A stretch of DNA of 64,000 nt from an uncultured Flavobacteriaceae bacterium (GCA_947502495.1 CANNAC010000003.1:186001-250000), one strand, 5' to 3'; shown: positions 35,913-45,559, counted from the first letter of the stretch. Notes: a model not told the origin generated them from the sequence alone. Program-made: numbers and translations.

Positions 35913-36967
35913 TGTTTTAGTAACGTGAAACTATGATTTTCTCCACGATACTGATTGTATAACAAGATAGTTTTAAAGGATGTTGTGTCTGTATGATTCG
36001 CTTTCACAACCTCAGGAAGGGTTTGTGTTTTAAGTACTTTAGAAGCTAACCAGAATCCAAAAGAAGACGCTGTGTTAAACTCACCGCATAAGTGTTTATA
36101 ATTGGCTTGTTGTGTGTTTTTAAAACCTTCCGCTAAAGTAGTATAAAAAGCATCGAAATCTACATCGCCATTATTTCCAAGAATTAAAACATCTACATCT
36201 TCGATATTTAAATTGCTTCCGTTTAAAAAGTGAATTGCTTCTTGTACAACTTCTGTTTCCGCTAAAGTATTATAGGTTTTAATAGCAACAACTTCGGCAT
36301 AGGTTGAAGCTTGTTTTTCATTAGAAAGCACAAAGAAATTAGCGCCTTCACCAAAAACGGCTCCTTTTGTTTTAGAATCTAATACTTCGGAGGTTTTCAC
36401 AGCTTCCGCTTTAACTAGATGCACTAATTTTTGAATTTCAGTAGTATGTTCTCCTAATTCGTCTACACCACCAATTAAGATGTTTTTTTCTTCGTCTAAT
36501 TCTAATTGCAATTTAGCGTCTATCAAAGTAGATTCAAAAGAAGTACTAGCATGCACGTAGGTGAAATTATAGCCTTTACATTGAAGCTCTAAAGCTATTT
36601 GTCCGCCAACCGTATTATGTGTCGATTGAATAAACGAAGTAGGAGTAAGGTATTGCTCGTCGTTATCAATAATAGCACTTACAAATTTTTCGGAATCGCG
36701 AACACAACCCATTCCTGTTCCTGTAATAATGGCATCTACATTTTCTAATCCAGATTCTTGTATTGCTATTTTTGAAGCTACCACTCCCATTTTAATTCCT
36801 TTAGCCATACGTCTTGCTGCAGCTGGCGGAATATATTCTTTGTAATTAGGATGGATAACTGGAAGTACATTGGCTTCGTAATCTTCAATTGTATCTAAAA
36901 ACGAAGTGTTATCCAATGTTTTTTGAGCAGAAATAGAAGCGATGCTATTTATATAAACGTTCTTCAT
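35906..36967 (-). CDS. Chain-length-factor-like ketosynthase (no catalytic Cys)
   Basis: The protein has 353 residues from the ATG at 36967; the longer start at 37003 would lie inside the upstream gene. It follows the KAS fold but has HASTSFES where the active paralogue has STACSSAANS, so the nucleophile Cys is replaced. The second His motif is also lost. This is the pattern of a chain length factor that pairs with the active ketosynthase at 36970, ending 3 bases before this start. It should shape the chain-length pocket of the polyene synthase. Confidence 0.8.
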   Translation of the reverse strand: MKNVYINSIASISAQKTLDNTSFLDTIEDYEANVLPVIHPNYKEYIPPAAARRMAKGIKMGVVASKIAIQESGLENVDAIITGTGMGCVRDSEKFVSAIIDNDEQYLTPTSFIQSTHNTVGGQIALELQCKGYNFTYVHASTSFESTLIDAKLQLELDEEKNILIGGVDELGEHTTEIQKLVHLVKAEAVKTSEVLDSKTKGAVFGEGANFFVLSNEKQASTYAEVVAIKTYNTLAETEVVQEAIHFLNGSNLNIEDVDVLILGNNGDVDFDAFYTTLAEGFKNTQQANYKHLCGEFNTASSFGFWLASKVLKTQTLPEVVKANHTDTTSFKTILLYNQYRGENHSFTLLKQC

Positions 36968-36969
36968 AA

Positions 36970-38172
36970 TTATTGCTCTTTTGAAAATATTACGGTAGAA
37001 CAATTTCCACCAAAACCAAAGGAGTTAGACATTACAGTTTGCAATGGCTTTTCTTTTAATGCTAGTTGTGGTGTAATGTTAAATTCCTTCATCTGTGTTT
37101 TAAAATTCAGATTAGGGTAAATGATATTGTTTTGTAATGCTAAAACGGAATATACCGCTTCAATGGCACCAGCAGCAGCCAGGGTATGTCCGGTGTATGC
37201 TTTGGTAGAACTAAAGTCAGGAACGTTTTTGCCAAAGACTCTAATAATTGCTCTTCCTTCGGATAAATCGTTATTTCCAGTTGCGGTTCCATGCGCATTC
37301 ACGTAATCAATATCTTCGGGGTTGTAACCAGCAATATCTAATGCTTTTTGCATGGCAAGGGTTGCTCCGTCTCCGTTTTCGGAAGAAGCCGTTTGGTGGT
37401 ATGCATCATTCGCATTACCATAACCTTTTACGTAAGCAAGTACTTTTTTGTTTTCTGCTTGTACTACTTTATCGGATTCTAAAACTAAAAAAGCAGCAGC
37501 TTCCCCAAGATTTAAACCTTTGCGGTTTTCATCAAAAGGTGTGCTATAGGTATCCGATAAAATCATCAAGGTTTTAAAACCGTTGATGGTAAATTTAGAT
37601 AAGCAATCTGTTCCTCCAACAACCACACGATCTAGTTGCCCAGATTTTATTAATCGAGCGCCAAGCATTATGGAATTTGCAGCAGAAGAACATGCAGTAC
37701 TTATGGTGGTAACTAGGCTTTTTTCTATACCTAATTGTTCTGCAATTTTTTGTGTAGAATCACCAGCATGATGACCTTCAATATATTTTTGAGTGCTTTT
37801 ATCTTCTAAATAATCATAATAATAACGCTCTGTCATGTCCATACCACCAACACTAGTTGATGAAATTAAACCTGTTTTGTATGCATTAATATCTGTAATT
37901 CCAGCATCTTGTATTGCTTGTTTTGCAGCTACTGCACCAAGAAGTGCGGTTCTAGAATAATTATTATCTGAAGTTAAACCAAGTTGTTGCTCTAAAGCTT
38001 CATTGGTAAAATCAATCTCTCCAACCATAATATCATTTACATGATTGGTTTTAATTTTAGAAACTCGAGAGATTCCTTTTTTACCTTGTATAAGCGACTG
38101 GTAATTTTCTGCAACATTGTTTCCAATGGCAGATATAATTCCCATTCCTGTTATAGCAACTCCTTTGCTCAT
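36970..38172 (-). CDS. Beta-ketoacyl-ACP synthase (FabF-like), active
   Basis: The protein has 400 residues and all three catalytic residues: C161 (STACSSAANS), H294 (NAHGTATGNN) and H329 (KAYTGHTLAAAG). It probably condenses malonyl units onto the aryl or polyenyl starter as the KS-alpha of a heterodimer with the Cys-less protein encoded next. It is 9 bases downstream of an acyl carrier protein gene. Confidence 0.9.
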   Translation of the reverse strand: MSKGVAITGMGIISAIGNNVAENYQSLIQGKKGISRVSKIKTNHVNDIMVGEIDFTNEALEQQLGLTSDNNYSRTALLGAVAAKQAIQDAGITDINAYKTGLISSTSVGGMDMTERYYYDYLEDKSTQKYIEGHHAGDSTQKIAEQLGIEKSLVTTISTACSSAANSIMLGARLIKSGQLDRVVVGGTDCLSKFTINGFKTLMILSDTYSTPFDENRKGLNLGEAAAFLVLESDKVVQAENKKVLAYVKGYGNANDAYHQTASSENGDGATLAMQKALDIAGYNPEDIDYVNAHGTATGNNDLSEGRAIIRVFGKNVPDFSSTKAYTGHTLAAAGAIEAVYSVLALQNNIIYPNLNFKTQMKEFNITPQLALKEKPLQTVMSNSFGFGGNCSTVIFSKEQ

Positions 38173-38181
38173 ACTTAATTT

Positions 38182-38439
38182 TTACTTAGATCTATTTTCT
38201 GTAATGTATGCAGCCATAGTATTAATAGACTCAAAAATAGAACGTCCTTCTTTTGGATCTGTTAATTTAATACCATAACTCTTATCTAACATTACAATTA
38301 GCTCTAATGCATCAATAGAGTCTAAACCTAAACCATCACCAAAAAGCATATCGTCATCTGCGATGTCTGCAATAGTCATGTCTTCTAAGTTTAATTGCTC
38401 TATAAGGTTTTCTTTTAATTCTTGTTTTAATGCGTCCAT
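38182..38439 (-). CDS. Acyl carrier protein (first ACP)
   Basis: The protein has 85 residues, a typical four-helix ACP with the phosphopantetheine site S41 in LGLDSIDALE. It is translated next to the ketosynthase pair, so it probably carries the growing polyene. The second ACP of the cluster (at 49074) may serve another stage or the resorcinol chain. Confidence 0.9.
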   Translation of the reverse strand: MDALKQELKENLIEQLNLEDMTIADIADDDMLFGDGLGLDSIDALELIVMLDKSYGIKLTDPKEGRSIFESINTMAAYITENRSK

Positions 38440-38440
38440 A

Positions 38441-39061
38441 CTATGTGTTATATAATTTTATAATGTCTTGTTTACTGTTTGTTATTGTGCCTTCTGCAGA
38501 CACTAAATATAAAAATGCTTCGTAGTTATCTTCCCCATCAAATTCTACCCAACCACAAAGTACTTGATCTGCTTTGTTGCTTGATAATAAACTATTTGAA
38601 TACGTTAACAAATGCGTTGCGTTAAAGTTTTCAAAGATAAAAAAACTATTTTCAGAATACAGCTTATATTTTATACTTATCTCACCAATGCAAATATTTG
38701 GTAATGTATATACAAAAACCGCAGGGCTAGGGAAGTAGCTTTCTTTATTTTGAATGGATTCTTGATGTTTTCTGTCTGTATCTAAACTAGATGCTTTATT
38801 AGAAAATACGATAGCAATATTATTCTCTTCTTCAGAAGATAGATTTTCATTTTTTAATAGTACATCGGCAGCTAAAAAAGCAAGTTTACTCAATTTATCC
38901 ATTTTAAAAAACTTTGGATATTTTGTGTTCTGGTCTTTGTATGCTGCTTTTATAAAAGGAGAAAACGATTCCTCTTCATCTTTATATACCACAGAACCGT
39001 TTAAAGAAACTTGATTGTTCTTTATACTGCAATAGGATTTTATGTGGTAATTGGTATTCAT
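38441..39061 (-). CDS. Truncated ketosynthase-like protein, N-terminal domain only
   Basis: The protein has 206 residues that resemble the N-terminal half of a ketosynthase (KLAFLAADVLL, NIAIVFSNKASSLDTD). No catalytic Cys is present: the nucleophile region reads SENSFFIFENFNA. The C-terminal domain with the two His is missing. Similar short proteins are found in aryl polyene clusters as '3-oxoacyl-ACP synthase' entries. It may be a structural subunit rather than an enzyme. It stops 1 base before the ACP gene. Confidence 0.7.
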   Translation of the reverse strand: MNTNYHIKSYCSIKNNQVSLNGSVVYKDEEESFSPFIKAAYKDQNTKYPKFFKMDKLSKLAFLAADVLLKNENLSSEEENNIAIVFSNKASSLDTDRKHQESIQNKESYFPSPAVFVYTLPNICIGEISIKYKLYSENSFFIFENFNATHLLTYSNSLLSSNKADQVLCGWVEFDGEDNYEAFLYLVSAEGTITNSKQDIIKLYNT

Positions 39062-39064
39062 CTA

Positions 39065-40126
39065 TTATGCTTTGCTAAAAGTAAACATCGTGTGATATTC
39101 ACCGATTTCTACATCTTCGTTAAGTTGTAAACCAGCTTCTTCTGCTATTTCTTTAAATTCTGTTGCTTTATACATTTTAGAATTTCCATTGGCAATTACG
39201 GTAAAGTAAAGCGATGTTGCTTCTAAAATAAATTTAGCGTTATCAAATTTCTGTCTGTCAGTAAAGGTTTCTATGATGATTAATTCGGAATTTTCATTCA
39301 TAGAATTCACACAAGTCTTTAGCACTTTTAGAATTTCCGCTTTTGAAAAGCAATCTAAAAACTGGCTCATCCAAATGGTTTCCGCATCACCTGGTATGGT
39401 TGGGTTATCGGAAAGCCAATCTATTTCATGCCCTTTAACGCGGTCTTCAAAACCTGCTTTTTTAACATTCGCTTTCGCTTTGTTTAATTGTCCAGGAAGA
39501 TCAATCATAGTAATGTTTACATCGCTATTGTATGTACAACATTTTACAGTAAACTTTCCTGTGTTTGCTCCGATATCAAATATTTTCTTACGGTCTTTTT
39601 TGAATAAAAGACCTAAAGCTTCTGCAAAGATATCGTCGGAATAATGGTGATCAAAATCAAACCACGATTTTTGTTGTAACGGTGTTAGTTGTGATAAACC
39701 TTCATAAACCGTTGGCCAATCTCCAAGTTCTTTCAATCCTGTAGGTTTTCCTGTTTTAATCGCTTCATCTAAATGAAATAAGCCTTTATAGCAAACCTCA
39801 TTCGTAAAATTAAGATTTACATTAACCGTTTCGTTATATGCTAAAAAGTAACCAATAGTAGTAAGTTCATAATGTTCGGTTTCGTTTTTGGAAACGATAT
39901 CAGAACTTTCGGCAATTTCTAATAATACACCAACACCATACGTGCTAAGTTTTAATTCTTCAGCAATAGCTTCTAAAGTGATTCCTCCTTTTTTTCTTTT
40001 CTCGAAAATAAGATCGAAAATACCGAGTTTTCTTAAAGATACTGTTGCTTGAAACACAAAAGGAGCCATTGCAATTTTTTGTGCTTCTTGAATTGCGTCT
40101 ATAGCTTTTATAGATTGGTTTGACAT
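39065..40126 (-). CDS. SAM-dependent methyltransferase (OMT type, winged-helix + Rossmann)
   Basis: The protein has 353 residues. A winged-helix dimerisation domain (about 15-100) is followed by a class I methyltransferase domain with the SAM loop FDIGANTGKF and the acidic motif ITMIDLPGQL. It probably methylates the aromatic ring of flexirubin, at carbon or at a hydroxyl oxygen. It sits between two ketosynthase genes with gaps of 2-3 bases. Confidence 0.85.
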   Translation of the reverse strand: MSNQSIKAIDAIQEAQKIAMAPFVFQATVSLRKLGIFDLIFEKRKKGGITLEAIAEELKLSTYGVGVLLEIAESSDIVSKNETEHYELTTIGYFLAYNETVNVNLNFTNEVCYKGLFHLDEAIKTGKPTGLKELGDWPTVYEGLSQLTPLQQKSWFDFDHHYSDDIFAEALGLLFKKDRKKIFDIGANTGKFTVKCCTYNSDVNITMIDLPGQLNKAKANVKKAGFEDRVKGHEIDWLSDNPTIPGDAETIWMSQFLDCFSKAEILKVLKTCVNSMNENSELIIIETFTDRQKFDNAKFILEATSLYFTVIANGNSKMYKATEFKEIAEEAGLQLNEDVEIGEYHTMFTFSKA

Positions 40127-40128
40127 AT

Positions 40129-41274
40129 TTAATTGGTTTTTTGAAATAAGATTGCTGTATTACAACCTCCAAATCCGGAAGCTGTTTTTAAGAATCTATT
40201 AATATTTTTTTTAGTTGTTTCTGTAATTACGTTAATTGGTTTAGTAACTCCCGAAGTTTCAAAACCTAACGATTTATACAAAGTATTATTTTTTAAGGAA
40301 TGCATTCCAACAATGGTTTCTACCAATCCGGAAGCACCTAAACTATGTCCGAAATAGCCTTTTAAACTATTTAACGGCACAGTGCTTAAGTCCATTCTGC
40401 TAAAAGCAATCGCTTCCATTTCATCGTTGAACATGGTTGCTGTTCCGTGTGCGGAAATAAAATCTACTTCTGCTGCAGAAATATTTGCTTGGGTAAATGC
40501 AGATTGCATACTTCTATATAAACCTTCTCCGGTTCTAGAAGGACCAGAAATATGGTTGGCATCATTGCAAGAACCTTCACCTAAAATGGTAACTGCTTCT
40601 TTTGCTAAAGCATCCGCATCTTTGGTTACTAGAACACTTGCCGCGACTTCCCCAATATTTATTCCTGTTCGGTTTGCATCATAAGGTTTACATGGTTCGC
40701 TGCTTAATGCTTGAAAAGAATTGAATCCAGATAAAATAAACTCTGTAATAACATCACCACTGGTAATAAATACATGATCGTAAATACCTTGTTGTATATA
40801 TCTTTTGGCAATTGCAACTGCTAGAATACCAGAAACACAGGCATTAGAAACTACAATAGCATCGTTTTTAAAATGGAAAAATTCTTTAACTTGATTCCCT
40901 AGTTCGCTTAAATATGCTCTGTCTTTATGAAACGGATTGTTTGCATCTAAAGCATCTACATTACCTTTTGTAGTAGAAATAATTAATCCTACACGGTCAT
41001 TAATTTCTATGTTAGAGGCAGTTATAACGGTACTTAAAGAAGTAATCATCATTTGCTCTAAACGGGTATAGTTTGCTTTAGTATTTAAGGTGTTAAAGTT
41101 CTCTTGTAAGGTTTCCGTAGGAATTAAAGAAGTATAGAAAGGTTCTGGTAATATCGATGTATCATCTATACGCTGTAAACCAGAAACCTCGTTGCTAATG
41201 TTAGCAACCACTGTTTCGCTAGTAAAACCTAGAGACGAAATAATATTGTTATGTGAAACGTACACTTTACTCAT
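40129..41274 (-). CDS. Beta-ketoacyl-ACP synthase, active (second)
   Basis: The protein has 381 residues with catalytic C146 (VSNACVSGIL), H276 (SAHGTATMFND) and H310 (YFGHSLGASG). It has the full set but is diverged from the KS at 36970 and lacks a fused CLF. It may extend an early stage or the alkyl chain. It overlaps the thioesterase gene by 8 bases. Confidence 0.9.
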   Translation of the reverse strand: MSKVYVSHNNIISSLGFTSETVVANISNEVSGLQRIDDTSILPEPFYTSLIPTETLQENFNTLNTKANYTRLEQMMITSLSTVITASNIEINDRVGLIISTTKGNVDALDANNPFHKDRAYLSELGNQVKEFFHFKNDAIVVSNACVSGILAVAIAKRYIQQGIYDHVFITSGDVITEFILSGFNSFQALSSEPCKPYDANRTGINIGEVAASVLVTKDADALAKEAVTILGEGSCNDANHISGPSRTGEGLYRSMQSAFTQANISAAEVDFISAHGTATMFNDEMEAIAFSRMDLSTVPLNSLKGYFGHSLGASGLVETIVGMHSLKNNTLYKSLGFETSGVTKPINVITETTKKNINRFLKTASGFGGCNTAILFQKTN

Positions 41275-41704
41275 CTAATAAGCCCACGTTTTTTTTCCAT
41301 TCCATAAAAAATTCTGGAATAGCTAATGATAAATCTCCTTCGCCAATTTTATCTACAAAAACCTGAACGGTTTCTCCTGTGCATACTAATTCGTCTTTTT
41401 GGTTATAAATTTCATAACGAAAAACCATTTTAGCAGCAGGGCTATCTATATAAATTGTTTTTATTGTAGCAACATCACCATAACGTAAAGGTCGTTTGTG
41501 GTCTGTACTTGATTTTACAATTGGTGTTGCATAACCATGATCTTTTTGGTCGAGATAAGAAATGCCATGTTTTCTACCAAAAGACTCGCGTCCATCTTCG
41601 AAATACTGAATATAATTTCCATGCCAAACAATACCTAACGGATCTGTTTCTACAAAGCGTACACGTACTTGATTGGTATGTTCTACGAGTTTATTAGACT
41701 GCAT
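41267..41704 (-). CDS. 4HBT-type acyl-CoA/ACP thioesterase
   Basis: The protein has 145 residues from the ATG at 41704. Alternatives at 41716 and 41725 would add a few residues and overlap the upstream stop more. The hot-dog motif is FVETDPLGIVWHGNY with the catalytic Asp of 4-hydroxybenzoyl-CoA thioesterases, followed by EDGRESFGRKHG. It likely frees the polyene acid or corrects stalled chains on ACP. Confidence 0.85.
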   Translation of the reverse strand: MQSNKLVEHTNQVRVRFVETDPLGIVWHGNYIQYFEDGRESFGRKHGISYLDQKDHGYATPIVKSSTDHKRPLRYGDVATIKTIYIDSPAAKMVFRYEIYNQKDELVCTGETVQVFVDKIGEGDLSLAIPEFFMEWKKNVGLLDE

Positions 41705-42959
41705 TTTTCTTTTCATTATAAACAATAGCGATTAGCGTGGTTACTATAAAAAACACGAATAGTAAACCTATTTCTGGTAAAATTTCTACAAGACCGGAAT
41801 TTCGTAAAAATACGTCGTAAAATGCATTTAATCCCCAATTCATTGGAGAAATATTAGATAAAGTTTGCATAAACTTAGGCATAATAAATACGGGAACCCA
41901 AACACCACCAAGTGCAGCTAAGATAACAACAAATGTAGCGCCAAAAGGAGCAGATTGTTCTTGTGTTTTAGCAATTGTACCAAGTAATAAGCCTAAACCT
42001 ATTGCTGCTAAACCAGAGAATAGAGCAACAACAAAAAGGAGTGGTAAACGTCCCGAAATATCTAGCGTTGGTAAACCCAATACTGGGAAAAGATACACGC
42101 CAATAGCCAACATTAATATAAATTGAATAATACAAACGCAAAGATATACTAAGGTTTTACCTCCTAAAACCGTAGCATAAGAAACGGGATTGGTACGCAA
42201 ACGCACAAAAGTACCTTGGCTTTTTTCTTTAACAATATTGATGGATAAAGGCACGATTATAAAGAAAATGGCAAATAATGTCCAAGCTGGTACGTTATGC
42301 TGTACCGAGTTTGGTATGATTTCTTCATCGTTTTTTATTGGAAGAATTTCTTTAAAGCTGATGAAATTATCCGTTTCAAAAATAGGTTCTGTTGGGTCGT
42401 CTGTTATTTGTTGTTGAAAGGCTTTATAGATAGATTGTGTTTCAATTTTTGAAATCATTTTATCTATTCCGTTTTTTACCGAAGACTTAAAAGTAAGCTG
42501 CGTTGCCGGATCAAAATATAGTTTTACTTCTTTTTTTGGAATAGGAATGGTTTCCGTTTCCCCTTCTTCATCTAAACCAAATTTAGACAAAATACCATCT
42601 ACGTTTTGGGTTACTTTTTTCTCTAAATCGGAAGAAAGATTCTCTGGAATAATGATCGCGAGTTGATACTTTCCAGAAAAAACCAAGTCTTTAGCTATGG
42701 TTTCGTTTTCTTTTACAATTACTTGAAAAGTATTAGAAGTTGCTAATCCGTCTTGTATGGTTTGTGAAACGGTACCTTTGTCGTTATCTACAATTAAAAC
42801 AGGGATTTTAGCATCGCTAATCGTTTTAAACGTGCTATCTTGAATGATGGTGATGGTAATTATAAGTACCAATGGCATTACAAATAATACCACAAGACCT
42901 CCAAAATCTTTAATTAGAAGTAAATACTCTTTATATGCCGAAGCCCAAAGTTTACGCAT
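41694..42959 (-). CDS. ABC-2 type transporter permease
   Basis: The protein has 421 residues: one N-terminal helix, a large extracytoplasmic loop (about 45-225), then about five helices (FAIFFIIVPLSINIVKEK, LVYLCVCIIQFILMLAIGV and following). This is the ABC-2/YhgE-like exporter layout. With the ATPase encoded just upstream it forms an exporter, probably for a pigment precursor or glycolipid. Confidence 0.85.
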   Translation of the reverse strand: MRKLWASAYKEYLLLIKDFGGLVVLFVMPLVLIITITIIQDSTFKTISDAKIPVLIVDNDKGTVSQTIQDGLATSNTFQVIVKENETIAKDLVFSGKYQLAIIIPENLSSDLEKKVTQNVDGILSKFGLDEEGETETIPIPKKEVKLYFDPATQLTFKSSVKNGIDKMISKIETQSIYKAFQQQITDDPTEPIFETDNFISFKEILPIKNDEEIIPNSVQHNVPAWTLFAIFFIIVPLSINIVKEKSQGTFVRLRTNPVSYATVLGGKTLVYLCVCIIQFILMLAIGVYLFPVLGLPTLDISGRLPLLFVVALFSGLAAIGLGLLLGTIAKTQEQSAPFGATFVVILAALGGVWVPVFIMPKFMQTLSNISPMNWGLNAFYDVFLRNSGLVEILPEIGLLFVFFIVTTLIAIVYNEKKNAV

Positions 42960-43695
42960 GATCTCTTAAGGCTTTTCCTGTTAAACTTAAAAATACATCT
43001 TCTAAATTATGAGCACCTGTATGGTTGCTTATTAGTGCTGCTGGTTTTCCTGTTATTATCAGTTTACCATGATCTATAATGGCAACTCTAGAACAGAAAG
43101 ATTCTGCTTCATTTAAGTGGTGCGAAGTATAAATAATAGTTGTTCCTTTTTTATTTAAACCTTGAAGAAATTCTATAATTACATTTTTAGATTGTACATC
43201 CACACCAACGGTTGGCTCATCTAAAAACAAAACCTTTGGTTCGTGTAAAATGCTTGCTATAAGATTAATACGACGTTTCATTCCTCCAGAAAAAGTGTCT
43301 ATTTTTTTATGGGCGAATTGCGATAATCCCAGTATTTTAAGATACTCTTCAATTTTATTTTTTAGATATTTCCCATGTAAACCATACATGCTTCCAAAAT
43401 ATTTTAAGTTTTCGAAAGCGGTAAGTGTAGGATAGAGTGCATACTCTTGAGGAACAATACCAATAAGTTGTTTTAGTTCATTTTTATTGCTCTGATAGGT
43501 TAAACCATTAATGGTAAAAGAACCAGAAGTTGGTTTTATTAAGGAACAAAGTATAGAAATTAGCGTTGTTTTTCCTGCGCCATTCGGACCAAGAAGACCG
43601 AAAATTTCTTTTTCTTCAATGAACAAATCAAAATCCACTACCGAAAAATCTTCGGCAGTTTTATATTTTTTAGAAATATGCTCAATGTTAATCAT
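42952..43695 (-). CDS. ABC transporter ATP-binding protein
   Basis: The protein has 247 residues with Walker A (GLLGPNGAGKTTL), Q-loop (VPQEYALY), signature FSGGMKRRI and Walker B (VLFLDEPTVGVD). It is of the CcmA/DrrA class that pairs with ABC-2 permeases. It overlaps the permease gene by 8 bases and follows the BtrH-like gene by 1 base. Confidence 0.92.
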   Translation of the reverse strand: MINIEHISKKYKTAEDFSVVDFDLFIEEKEIFGLLGPNGAGKTTLISILCSLIKPTSGSFTINGLTYQSNKNELKQLIGIVPQEYALYPTLTAFENLKYFGSMYGLHGKYLKNKIEEYLKILGLSQFAHKKIDTFSGGMKRRINLIASILHEPKVLFLDEPTVGVDVQSKNVIIEFLQGLNKKGTTIIYTSHHLNEAESFCSRVAIIDHGKLIITGKPAALISNHTGAHNLEDVFLSLTGKALRDHA

Positions 43696-43696
43696 A

Positions 43697-44692
43697 TTAT
43701 ATAGCTTTTTTTAAAGCTTTAAAAAACACTTCTTCTTTGTCTGCTATAGTTTCTAATTGTGAAGCTACTTCATTATAACCATCGGCTTTTGCGCCTCTAT
43801 TTTTATAAATACGTGAAGCATCTACAGCAAAATCACGCCATAAATCACCAATTTGAGTCATTTCTTTAGAAAGATCTGCTAGTTTGGGGTTGTTTAAAAT
43901 CTTACTAGATTCTTGTAAAAATGCTGCAAAAATATAACGAAAACCTCCGCCTCCAGTTCCTATTTCTTCTTGCATTCTTACTATTTGTCCTAAGTAATGG
44001 TTTGCTTTTTTAACACCTAATTTTTTAGGCCATTTTCTAATTTGCTTTGCAGTAAAACGAATTCCTTTAACACCAAGAACAGGCATTGGAGCTAGCATAT
44101 CTCTACAAGTATGTTTAATTCCTTTTAGTATCGCTTTCTCTAAATCTAGCTCTTTTGGGAAATTTGTTGGGTAATAAATATGTCCTTTTGGAGGTAAAGC
44201 TCCTTTAGCAAATCTTACTTTTTCAAGCTCTTTATCGGTTAAAGTGGTTACGGTTTCCATAACAGGATCGCTAATTAAATACGTTTCCTCTTCTTTACCA
44301 TAAACTACTAAATTGTGTGCGTTAAAATGAAAACGATATTCGTCTGGAAAATACGTTAAGTTATATACACCAACTTGTAAGCCAACAGGATTATTATTGT
44401 TTAAGTTCTCGTCTAAAACAGCTTTCGCTTTTTTAGGGTCTTTAAATTTTTGACGCTCTATTTTTATACCAACACGTTTTGCAAAACGTTTAAATATAAA
44501 CCCAGGCATTGCTCTGTACGTAATTGCTGGAGCATGATTCACCTTTAAAAACGGGATGTAGCAAAATAGTAATCCCGAACCAATACCAAAAACCATAGGC
44601 TCACTTACGTTAAAGCCATGATGTTTCATTAAGTTAGAAACCACACCATTTTCGCAATGCGCAGATTGATGATGTGTAAAGTTAATTTGCAT
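43697..44692 (-). CDS. BtrH-like acyltransferase of the pigment cluster
   Basis: The protein has 331 residues. The N-terminal ~140 residues match the BtrH_N pattern (HHQSAHCENGVVSNLM and FNVSEPMVFGIGSG, with Cys13). The C-terminal part fits the DUF4872 region. In butirosin biosynthesis BtrH moves an acyl group from ACP to the aminoglycoside. By analogy this protein may transfer the polyene acyl chain from ACP to the dialkylresorcinol hydroxyl and form the flexirubin ester. That transfer is inference. Its gene overlaps the upstream 135-residue gene by 11 bases. Confidence 0.75.
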   Translation of the reverse strand: MQINFTHHQSAHCENGVVSNLMKHHGFNVSEPMVFGIGSGLLFCYIPFLKVNHAPAITYRAMPGFIFKRFAKRVGIKIERQKFKDPKKAKAVLDENLNNNNPVGLQVGVYNLTYFPDEYRFHFNAHNLVVYGKEEETYLISDPVMETVTTLTDKELEKVRFAKGALPPKGHIYYPTNFPKELDLEKAILKGIKHTCRDMLAPMPVLGVKGIRFTAKQIRKWPKKLGVKKANHYLGQIVRMQEEIGTGGGGFRYIFAAFLQESSKILNNPKLADLSKEMTQIGDLWRDFAVDASRIYKNRGAKADGYNEVASQLETIADKEEVFFKALKKAI

Positions 44693-45089
44693 GTTGTAGG
44701 TTTTTAAGTTGGTCTATGGTAATTTCAAAAACATCTGCATATTTTTGAAGGATTTTATTAGATAATTTGTGGAATACTTTTGGTTTAAAATGACGTTTTA
44801 CGCGCCATTGCCAAATACCAACATAGCTGGCTAAAATTGGAAGGTCCATTTTATGGAATTCCATATAATATTCTATCGGACTGGTTTGATTGTTTTGCAC
44901 TCGGTTTTTTGCATCTTCAATACGTTGATGGATATCCTCAATTGCATTGTCTAAAGCAATAGTTTTTGGGTCCCAACCGGTGGTGTGTGCCGTTGTGTAT
45001 TCTCCATTTTCATCTACGGCATAGCATAATTCTCTAAAATTTGCGGACTCCAAATTACTTTTATCCTGAGGTACTTCGCTTTTTTTCAT
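44682..45089 (-). CDS. Unknown conserved small protein, partner of the BtrH-like protein
   Basis: The protein has 135 residues, is predicted cytoplasmic and has no signal peptide. A central helical stretch (TIALDNAIEDIHQRIEDAKN) and a C-terminal segment (QKYADVFEITIDQLKNLQ) that recalls a helix-turn-helix are visible. No family is recognised. The 11-base overlap with the BtrH-like gene suggests translational coupling and a shared complex. Confidence 0.6.
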   Translation of the reverse strand: MKKSEVPQDKSNLESANFRELCYAVDENGEYTTAHTTGWDPKTIALDNAIEDIHQRIEDAKNRVQNNQTSPIEYYMEFHKMDLPILASYVGIWQWRVKRHFKPKVFHKLSNKILQKYADVFEITIDQLKNLQHAN

Positions 45090-45094
45090 GACCT

Positions 45095-45559
45095 TTAATT
45101 TTTAGGTATTTCCTGAATAAACAAATTCAATTCACAAGATAATAATTCTTTGTTTGAAGTTGCAATAGTACACTCTAAAGTACAAATACTATAATGATCT
45201 GCATCAAACCTAGATTTTAAATTTGCCTTAGATATTATAGTGTCTCCAATAGCAGGAGAAGCAAATATGGATACTTTTTTTATAGCGGAAATGAAACCAA
45301 TAAGTTTTGTTCCTTCTCCTTCAAGATCATCTTCTTCAAAGTAACTTTTGCCAACAATGGAAGAACAAGTTTGTGCTGCGTTTTCAATTAGTCCTACTTC
45401 ATTAAATTGCATGTTTTGATCTACAAAAATGCAATCTTCTTTTATTTCAAAGGAAGTGGTTACGTGTTCATCATCAATAGATATGACATGGTCTACCATT
45501 AAAAATGGCGTACGATGTGGTAAAAATTTTGTGATATCTAGTGACTGAAACTTATTCAT
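45095..45559 (-). CDS. Hot-dog dehydratase-like protein (first of a tandem pair)
   Basis: The protein has 154 residues with a hot-dog fold and the start motif FLPHRTPFLMVDHVISID, where His and the MVD segment fit a FabA/FabZ active half-site. It may form a heterodimer with the next-door paralogue at 45559 (LIPQKTPFVMVDTLL), which it overlaps by 1 base. The pair probably dehydrates beta-hydroxyacyl-ACP in polyene assembly. Confidence 0.8.
   Translation of the reverse strand: MNKFQSLDITKFLPHRTPFLMVDHVISIDDEHVTTSFEIKEDCIFVDQNMQFNEVGLIENAAQTCSSIVGKSYFEEDDLEGEGTKLIGFISAIKKVSIFASPAIGDTIISKANLKSRFDADHYSICTLECTIATSNKELLSCELNLFIQEIPKN

Noticed and set aside
36968-37003. Longer start for the CLF-like gene
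   Set aside because: It lies inside the upstream ketosynthase reading frame; the ATG at 36967 directly follows its stop.
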